64,000 nucleotides of DNA. Origin: Lactobacillus xylocopicola (lineage in GTDB: Bacteria > Bacillota > Bacilli > Lactobacillales > Lactobacillaceae). Shown here piece by piece: positions 58,846 to 64,000 of this stretch (position 1 is its first letter; every line of letters starts with the position of its first letter). A program made the position numbers and the translations under genes. The stretch spans positions 602,501-666,500 of the forward strand of contig NZ_AP026803.1 of assembly GCF_033096005.1 (NCBI RefSeq), in the 5' to 3' direction. The notes below the pieces were generated by a model. That model did no database searches and was not told where the DNA came from. It saw only the letters and a program-made list of their open reading frames with translations.

Positions 58846-60039
58846 ATGGTAAAAGTAGAAAATAAGACTAACCTGTTTGACCAGATAGCTTGGAAGATTG
58901 TGGTTCCGGTGCTGTTGTTGGCGGCGGTCGGTCTTTATGCAATTTATTTTGCAGCAGTTGATGACCCCAGTCATATGGGGAGCCCGCTAAAAGCGGTCCT
59001 CATGCAGGGGCTATGGTATGTTATCTCCCTTGGAATCGTAGTATTTGTTATCCAATTTGATGCAGAGCAACTCTTTCGAATAGCACCTTATGTCTATGCT
59101 TTTGGGATTATCTTATTAATTGCGGTTTTGTTCTTCTATAACCGGTCAGTTGCAAGCAGTACGGGGGCAAAGAGTTGGTTTAAAGTTGGTCCCATTTCTT
59201 TCCAGCCTTCAGAGGTGATGAAGCCCGCGTTTATCTTAATGCTGGCCCGGGTGGTTCACGAACACAATCAAAAACTGCTGCACACGCTGCGCAATGACTG
59301 GCTACTGATTGGAAAGATTATGGCCTGGCTATTGCCAATTGCCATTCTGCTCAAGTTGCAGAATGACTTTGGCACGATGCTGGTCTTTATTGCAATTGTG
59401 GGTGGGGTGATTTTGGTTTCGGGTATCTCCTGGAAAATCATTACACCAATGTTTGTGCTTGTTTTTATTCTGGGCGCAATTGTCATTTTTATGGTTACCA
59501 CGGCAGGCGGCCAGTCATTCTTGAGTCATTTCTTTCAACCTTACCAATTCAAACGAATTATGTCATGGCTTAACCCTTCGACCGATACGTCATCAGTTGC
59601 TTATCAACTCTGGTTGAGCATGCAGGCCATTGGCTCTGGCCAAATTTTTGGTAATGGTTTTGGTAAGCTGAGCGTTTATGTACCAGTGCGGGGCTCCGAT
59701 ATGGTTTACTCTGTTATTGGTGAATCCTTTGGCTTTATTGGCAGTGTGGCTGTAATTCTGCTTTACCTATATTTGATTATTCAAATGGTCCGCATTACTT
59801 TTGATACTAAGAATGCCTTTTACTCTTACGTTTCGACTGGGGTCATTATGATGATTCTCTTCCACGTTTTTGAAAACATTGGTATGAGCATTGATTTGCT
59901 ACCATTAACGGGGATTCCATTGCCGTTCATTTCTCAAGGTGGTTCAGCGCTGATTGGCAACATGATTGGAATCGGGATGATTTTGTCAATGAAGTACCAT
60001 AATAAGGATTACATGTTCAGTCAAGCTGGCGACTTTTAA
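58846..60039 (+). CDS. rodA: RodA/FtsW-family peptidoglycan polymerase
   Basis: A 397-residue SEDS protein with ten transmembrane segments. Signatures include GAKSWFKVGPISFQPSEVMKP near residue 106 and the C-terminal PLTGIPLPFISQGGSALIGNM. RodA polymerises glycan strands for elongation, fitting its neighbour mbl. A terminator follows. Confidence 0.95.
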   Translation: MVKVENKTNLFDQIAWKIVVPVLLLAAVGLYAIYFAAVDDPSHMGSPLKAVLMQGLWYVISLGIVVFVIQFDAEQLFRIAPYVYAFGIILLIAVLFFYNRSVASSTGAKSWFKVGPISFQPSEVMKPAFILMLARVVHEHNQKLLHTLRNDWLLIGKIMAWLLPIAILLKLQNDFGTMLVFIAIVGGVILVSGISWKIITPMFVLVFILGAIVIFMVTTAGGQSFLSHFFQPYQFKRIMSWLNPSTDTSSVAYQLWLSMQAIGSGQIFGNGFGKLSVYVPVRGSDMVYSVIGESFGFIGSVAVILLYLYLIIQMVRITFDTKNAFYSYVSTGVIMMILFHVFENIGMSIDLLPLTGIPLPFISQGGSALIGNMIGIGMILSMKYHNKDYMFSQAGDF

Positions 60040-60043
60040 ACAT

Positions 60044-60082
60044 AAAAAAGCAGTTCACATCATTATTGAACTGCTTTTTTGT
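60044..60082 (+). terminator. Bidirectional terminator after rodA
   Basis: AAAAAAGCAGTTCA pairs with TGAACTGCTTTTTT across a nine-base loop; it can serve both rodA and the convergent usp gene. Confidence 0.88.
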
Positions 60083-60104
60083 TTACTTTAATTAAAACTA
60101 ATTA

Positions 60105-60554
60105 TCATGCTGTTTCGGTGGACCGGCAGACCAGTACGTCACAATCCGCTGTTCGCGTGACGTATTCAGTCACACTGCCAATCAAGATTCGTTCAACTGC
60201 ATTAAGCCCGGTTGCACCGATCACAATTAGATCTACATCATGCTTTTGCGGAAACTGGTGGGCAATAATTTCTTTTGGTGCGCCAAACTCAATAGCATAG
60301 TGGGAGTCTTTTACGCCTGCACTTTCGGCAGTATCATAATAGTCTTGCAATTTTTTCTTGGCATCGGCGGATACCTGTTCCACCATTTGAGAGTCGAAGC
60401 TTGACACATTTTGAAACGACCGGGTATCAATAACGTGTAAAATTTCTAATGTGGCGTCATTGCGTTTAGCAGCCGCGACGGCTTTTTTAAACGCCAAGTC
60501 AGCCTCTTTAGAACCATCAACGGCAACTTGAATGTGGTGATATTGTTTTGTCAT
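60105..60554 (-). CDS. Universal stress protein
   Basis: A 149-residue UspA-fold protein with QVAVDGSKEADLAFKKAV at the N-terminus and the ATP-binding signature GATGLNAVERILIGSVTEYV near 120. ATG 60554 is chosen because AAAGAGGTG precedes it. It is a single gene on the minus strand. Confidence 0.93.
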   Translation of the reverse strand: MTKQYHHIQVAVDGSKEADLAFKKAVAAAKRNDATLEILHVIDTRSFQNVSSFDSQMVEQVSADAKKKLQDYYDTAESAGVKDSHYAIEFGAPKEIIAHQFPQKHDVDLIVIGATGLNAVERILIGSVTEYVTRTADCDVLVCRSTETA

Positions 60555-60598
60555 GTAAAACACCTCTTTCACCATTATTCTACCAAATTTTCACAGAA

Positions 60599-60880
60599 TT
60601 AATAATCCTTTTGATTGATCAAAATGCTAAAAATAAAAATAGTTACTGAGCTGAGAATAAGCGTAATTAGGTTAAGGTAACGGTTGCCCAACAGCAAAAT
60701 GAAGAACCCAATAACACTTTCCAAAAATAGGATTACCGCCGTCCAAGACATAATTGACCGAAAATTTGCATTGTTCTTACGGTTAAATATCAAAAAATGA
60801 TCTGTCCGATTGTACCAAAGGTAGTAGGCAGTAGTTAGTAAAACGATTAAATAGATGATCATAAAAACTTTGAGAGTCAT
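60599..60880 (-). CDS. Small three-helix membrane protein behind a structured leader
   Basis: A 93-residue protein with three transmembrane segments (residues 3-20, 40-60 and 66-88) and a basic loop. ATG 60880 follows GTGTGGAGC. The frame is open upstream to 61030, but that part overlaps a strong terminator hairpin and is judged to be untranslated leader. No family is recognised. Confidence 0.65.
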   Translation of the reverse strand: MTLKVFMIIYLIVLLTTAYYLWYNRTDHFLIFNRKNNANFRSIMSWTAVILFLESVIGFFILLLGNRYLNLITLILSSVTIFIFSILINQKDY

Positions 60881-60894
60881 AAAAAAGCTCCACA

Positions 60895-60917
60895 CAAAAA
60901 ACGGTCCTGAGACCGTT
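60895..60917 (-). terminator. Terminator hairpin directly before a ribosome site
   Basis: AACGGTC pairs with GACCGTT around a four-base loop and is followed on the minus strand by six T residues. The ribosome site of the membrane-protein gene begins right after, so read-through or antitermination would decide expression. Confidence 0.75.
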
Positions 60918-61140
60918 CTCTTATAAATTTCAAAGAAATCCGAGTCGACTAAACATAGCAAAACAGTGCTTGTTGAACCCGCAGTGTTCAAAAAATGAGA
61001 AGTATCACGACGAATATGGATCCTATGCAAAATTGATAGTATTCCGATTCGATAGTTATTTACTATCTCGCACGTATTATGTTTGACCGGTCAACTTTAT
61101 ACAATTAAACTAAGCAGTCAACTCAGATCAAGTATTATAC
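60918..61140 (-). promoter_or_regulatory. Long 5' leader, possible riboswitch or attenuator
   Basis: About 220 bases lie between a TATAAT at 61134-61139 (minus strand; TTGACA upstream at a long 21-base spacing) and the terminator. Self-complementary words are visible (GATAGT with ACTATC near 61040-61065, CACTG with CAGTG near 60965-60986, GTTCAAC with GTTGAAC). No known riboswitch or T-box motif was recognised. Confidence 0.45.
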
Positions 61141-61321
61141 TAAGCTAATGGAGTAGGACTTGTCAACTTTTTTATAGGCAAGTTGCTGCAACTGTGGGTA
61201 AACTACTTTTAAGTTATCCAACCAGAATAACGGCATTAGTTAGAGTACTGGTGCACTTGTTATGGCCCTGATAATTGAGCAAAAGCCAATTCTTGCCTTG
61301 AACTTATTGGTTTTGGTTGAT
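61141..61321. other. Intergenic region downstream of rarA
   Basis: No gene or clear terminator is seen; promoter elements for the minus-strand leader lie at the left edge. Confidence 0.4.
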
Positions 61322-62635
61322 TCACTGGGGCTTTTTCTTCAATCCTTCTTTTTGCATGTTTTGTAAGACTAAATACTGCTTTTGGAAAGCTTTTTCAATT
61401 TTCGAATTACCCTTGGGGTCAAAGTAATGCTGACCGGTTAACTTGTCGGGTAAATATTGTTGGGCTACCCAGTCGCCTGGATAGGAGTGTGGATAGACAT
61501 AATTAGTTCCATGCCCCAATTTAGCCGCTCCAGAGTAGTGGGCGTCCTTCAGATTGTCAGGAATGGCACCAAAATCATGCTGGCGCACGTCGTTTAAAGC
61601 CTGATCGATGGCCTTAATGGCACTATTACTCTTAGGTGAGAGGGCTAGTTCAATTACGGCATTGGCTAGGGGAATACGGGCTTCTGGAAAACCCAAGCTT
61701 TGGGCTGCTTGAATAGCAATTATGGCATGCTGGGCGGCCGCTGGATTAGCGAGGCCAATGTCTTCGTAAGCGATCACACTCAAGCGCCGGCAGATAGCTG
61801 GAAGGTCCCCTGATTCAACTAACCGGGCTAAATAATGGAGAGCGGCATCCGTGTCAGAACCACGAATCGACTTTTGAAAAGCTGAAACCAGGTCGTAATG
61901 CCCGTCACCACTGGCATCAAAGTTTTGACTGCGCAATTGGATAGAATTTGCCATTTCTTCCTGGTTGATGGTAAAACCTTGTTCGGTGCTCTTGCCCGCT
62001 GCAATCATTTCTTGTTTGGTTGACCGAACTGCAAGCTCCAGGCCATTCAAGGTGGAACGCAGGTCACCGTTGCCTTTTTGAATGAGCAGTTTTTGGGCAT
62101 CATTAGTGACTTTAACCTGGTATTTTCCAAGTCCATTCGTGGTATCCTTTAAGGCCCGGTCAATAGCCTGCTTGACATCTGCTGTGGATAGAGACTTTAA
62201 TTCAAAAATCTGACAACGTGACCGAATGGCAGGTGAAATGGAGATGTATGGGTTTTCCGTGGTTGCGCCAATTAAAATAATCTCTCCCTTTTCGAGTAAG
62301 GGAAGGAGGAAATCCTGCTTAGTTTTGTCCAGGCGGTGAATTTCATCTAATAGCAAAATGACCGTACCGCTCATTTTGCCCTCAGTTGCAACCTGTTCTA
62401 ATTGCTTCTTGCCATCAGTTGCCGCATTGAGCTTGCGAAAGGCATACTTAGTTGAACCGGCGATGGCACTGGCAATACTAGTCTTACCAATTCCAGGTGG
62501 ACCATACAGAATCATTGAGGATAGTAGTTTGGCTTCAACCATCCGGCGAATAATTTTACCCGGACCGATTAAATGCTGCTGACCTACGACCTCATCCAGA
62601 TTTTTTGGTCTCATCCGATAAGCCAGTGGCTTCAT
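61322..62635 (-). CDS. rarA: Replication-associated recombination protein RarA (MgsA)
   Basis: A 437-residue AAA+ ATPase. It has Walker A LYGPPGIGKTSIASAIAG near residue 43, Walker B LLLDEIHRLDKTKQDFLLPL near 94, and the C-terminal tetramerisation region (RGSDTDAALHYLARLVESGD). It acts at stalled replication forks. ATG 62635 overlaps the stop codon of the upstream YueI-like gene (ATGA). Confidence 0.94.
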   Translation of the reverse strand: MKPLAYRMRPKNLDEVVGQQHLIGPGKIIRRMVEAKLLSSMILYGPPGIGKTSIASAIAGSTKYAFRKLNAATDGKKQLEQVATEGKMSGTVILLLDEIHRLDKTKQDFLLPLLEKGEIILIGATTENPYISISPAIRSRCQIFELKSLSTADVKQAIDRALKDTTNGLGKYQVKVTNDAQKLLIQKGNGDLRSTLNGLELAVRSTKQEMIAAGKSTEQGFTINQEEMANSIQLRSQNFDASGDGHYDLVSAFQKSIRGSDTDAALHYLARLVESGDLPAICRRLSVIAYEDIGLANPAAAQHAIIAIQAAQSLGFPEARIPLANAVIELALSPKSNSAIKAIDQALNDVRQHDFGAIPDNLKDAHYSGAAKLGHGTNYVYPHSYPGDWVAQQYLPDKLTGQHYFDPKGNSKIEKAFQKQYLVLQNMQKEGLKKKPQ

Positions 62636-63105
62636 GATGATTCTCCATGAAAGAGCCGGTGCCAAAAACCAGTCTTTTCGGAGCCAGTTTTCTGACTTAG
62701 CTCGGATTTCGGCATTTCTGGTGCGTACACCTGACCAATTTCAACGCGCAGCTTATTAATGGCCGTTTTGGCGACTACTAAGATCGCGGTATCAGTTGGG
62801 CCGGTTTTGGCTGTTTCATTATTGACTAGCGTGAATGGAATGTCGTACTTACTGCAACTTAATTCGACTTGGTTTAAAAAGTCATTGTGGAGGTTGCCAT
62901 TGACCAAAATGGAATAGCCCCTGAAGTCTTTAAAGTGTAGCAAGAACTGTTGAGTTAACTGGGGATCTTCGACTTCGGTGTTATTCATGCGCAGCAAAAC
63001 GCGTTCACGTAAAGAACCGAGAAACTGTCTGCGTTCATCGGGCCGCGTTTGGGGGGTAATCCCTTGGGCAGCATTTTCGATTCTGGTATTTAAATCATCG
63101 GACAT
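62632..63105 (-). CDS. YueI/DUF1694-family protein
   Basis: A 157-residue soluble protein with the family pattern PDERRQFLGSLRERVLLRM, then ILVNGNLHNDFLNQVELSCS and NNETAKTGPTDTAILVVAK. The fold resembles L7Ae-like RNA-binding proteins but no function is established. GAAAGGAAG precedes the ATG; it is co-transcribed with rarA. Confidence 0.85.
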   Translation of the reverse strand: MSDDLNTRIENAAQGITPQTRPDERRQFLGSLRERVLLRMNNTEVEDPQLTQQFLLHFKDFRGYSILVNGNLHNDFLNQVELSCSKYDIPFTLVNNETAKTGPTDTAILVVAKTAINKLRVEIGQVYAPEMPKSELSQKTGSEKTGFWHRLFHGESS

Positions 63106-63127
63106 TGCTAAACTTCCTTTCGAGTAA

Positions 63128-63162
63128 CAAAAACCCCTTTCCCAGGAGGAAAGGGGTTTTGT
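63128..63162 (-). terminator. Terminator of rpsD
   Basis: A 13-pair perfect stem, AAAACCCCTTTCC with its complement, around a five-base loop. On the minus strand T residues follow. Confidence 0.92.
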
Positions 63163-63173
63163 GATTGAAGAAA

Positions 63174-63785
63174 TTAAAGTAGCTTGTTGTAGTATTCAAC
63201 AACTAGGGCTTCGTTAATTTCAGGTTCCAGTTCGTCACGTTCTGGAAGACGTACAAGAGAACCTTCCACCTTATTGTCATCAAATGAAACAAATGATGGG
63301 CGGCCCACAACTGCTTCAAGTGCATCTTTGACTTGTTGCAAGTTCTTTGATTTTTCCCTGAGGCCAATGATTTGACCAACCTTGACATCATATGAAGGAA
63401 TATCAACGCGCTTGCCATCAACAGTAATATGGCCGTGGTTAACTAATTGTCTAGCTTGTTCTCTAGTAGTGGCAAAGCCAAGACGGTAAACCAGGCTGTC
63501 CAGGCGGCATTCAAGCAGAACCATGAAGTTGGTACCATGCTCGCCCTGACGAATCTTACCGGCCCGCTTGAACAAAGTTCTAAATTGACGCTCGTTCAGG
63601 CCGTACATCCAACGCAGCTTCTGCTTTTCGTGCAATTGTTCGCCGTATTCTGACAGGCGACCGCGTGAGTTAGGGCCGTGTTGACCTGGCGCATAGTTAC
63701 GCCGACTAAGTTCTTTACCAGTACCTGAAAGTGAGATACCTAATCTTCTTGATCGTTTCCAACTTGGACCTGTATATCTTGACAT
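63174..63785 (-). CDS. rpsD: Ribosomal protein S4
   Basis: A 203-residue primary rRNA-binding protein of the 30S subunit. It has [20 protein letters not shown] at the N-terminus and the S4 RNA-binding domain ([20 protein letters not shown], then [19 protein letters not shown]). ATG 63785 follows TTGGAGG. There are no four-Cys zinc motifs, so it is the zinc-free form. Confidence 0.97.
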   Translation of the reverse strand: MSRYTGPSWKRSRRLGISLSGTGKELSRRNYAPGQHGPNSRGRLSEYGEQLHEKQKLRWMYGLNERQFRTLFKRAGKIRQGEHGTNFMVLLECRLDSLVYRLGFATTREQARQLVNHGHITVDGKRVDIPSYDVKVGQIIGLREKSKNLQQVKDALEAVVGRPSFVSFDDNKVEGSLVRLPERDELEPEINEALVVEYYNKLL

Positions 63786-63958
63786 AAAATCCTCCAATAA
63801 AATCTGCTGACAGTTTTTGGAGTAAAATATTACACATAAGTTCAGCATTCGTGCATCTTAATTTTCATTTTCGCCTGTTGCAGCGTCGGTTACTCGTTCA
63901 CTAAAACGTATTAAGATGTTGACGTTCTTGCCACTTATAGCTGCAAATATTTTACACG
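63786..63958 (-). promoter_or_regulatory. Structured rpsD leader, likely S4 autoregulatory element
   Basis: Two long-range stems are visible: GTAAAATATT (63822-63831) with AATATTTTAC (63946-63955), ten pairs, and CATCTTAAT (63854-63862) with ATTAAGATG (63910-63918), nine pairs, nested inside the first. Firmicute rpsD leaders are known to bind S4; this leader is a plausible case, by position and structure. Confidence 0.65.
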
Positions 63959-63964
63959 TCCCAT

Positions 63965-63993
63965 ATTATAGCGGTCTGGCCGGCTTAAAGCAA
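63965..63993 (-). promoter_or_regulatory. rpsD promoter
   Basis: On the minus strand TTGCTT and TATAAT are separated by exactly 17 bases. Confidence 0.8.
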
Positions 63994-64000
63994 GAAAAAT

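Noticed and set aside
60881..61030. N-terminal extension of the small membrane protein
   Set aside because: It would span the terminator and the ribosome site, and the added residues look random.
61081..61170. T-box leader
   Set aside because: No AGGGTGGNACCGCG-type antiterminator motif is present on the minus strand.

Overview
The window reads as a chromosome segment of a Lactobacillus-type low-to-moderate GC Firmicute. The support is gene content and order: a comG competence operon followed by a YtxK-type methyltransferase and ackA; a tdk-prfA-prmC-sua5 block, then upp and a complete atpBEFHAGDC operon, then an mbl-like gene, yidD and rodA; AGGAGG-like ribosome sites; and an ssrA tag ending in ALAA. 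Species cannot be fixed from the sequence alone.

Layout. 1-2.9 kb: the end of comGA and comGB to comGG-like genes. 3-7 kb: methyltransferase, ackA, a HIT-like gene with an early in-frame amber codon, a HAD phosphatase and tmRNA. 7-13 kb: LysR regulator, glpK, a GlpO/GlpD-type flavoprotein, manA and an SdpI-like protein. 13-18.6 kb: a decayed antisense fragment, an SPFH protein, an LTA-synthase-like enzyme, a VanZ protein and pgi. 18.7-28 kb: a glycoside-use island on both strands (pgmB-like, GH78, GH3; then AraC, PTS EIIC, GH1). 28-31 kb: a Met-rich mini-protein, a serine hydrolase, a LytTR/DUF3021 pair and two tRNA genes with C34 anticodons (Glu-CTC, Gln-CTG).

31.1-39.5 kb is an accessory island beginning right after tRNA-Gln. 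It holds an orphan ArpU-type phage regulator, about 1.1 kb packed with small hairpins, and an apparent tandem family of secreted toxin plus immunity genes. Module 1 is intact: a signal peptide, a conserved linker, a hydrophobic Gly/Ala segment and a very basic C-terminal tip, with an immunity candidate overlapping its 3' end. Module 2 has a decayed toxin 5' half, a different C-terminal tip and an intact divergent immunity gene. Module 3 is a short possible tip fragment plus a nonsense-interrupted immunity paralogue. The surrounding non-coding DNA is duplicated too. This is the best candidate here for an undescribed system: a small Sec-exported polymorphic toxin family with swapped tips. The toxin activity is inferred, not shown.

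39.5-46 kb: small orphan genes, a ClbS/DfsB protein, a NUDIX enzyme, an ABC-2 exporter whose ATPase also carries an early amber codon, and murT without an adjacent gatD. 46-64 kb is conserved housekeeping DNA ending with a usp gene, a small membrane protein behind a structured leader, rarA, a YueI-like gene and rpsD with a structured leader of its own.
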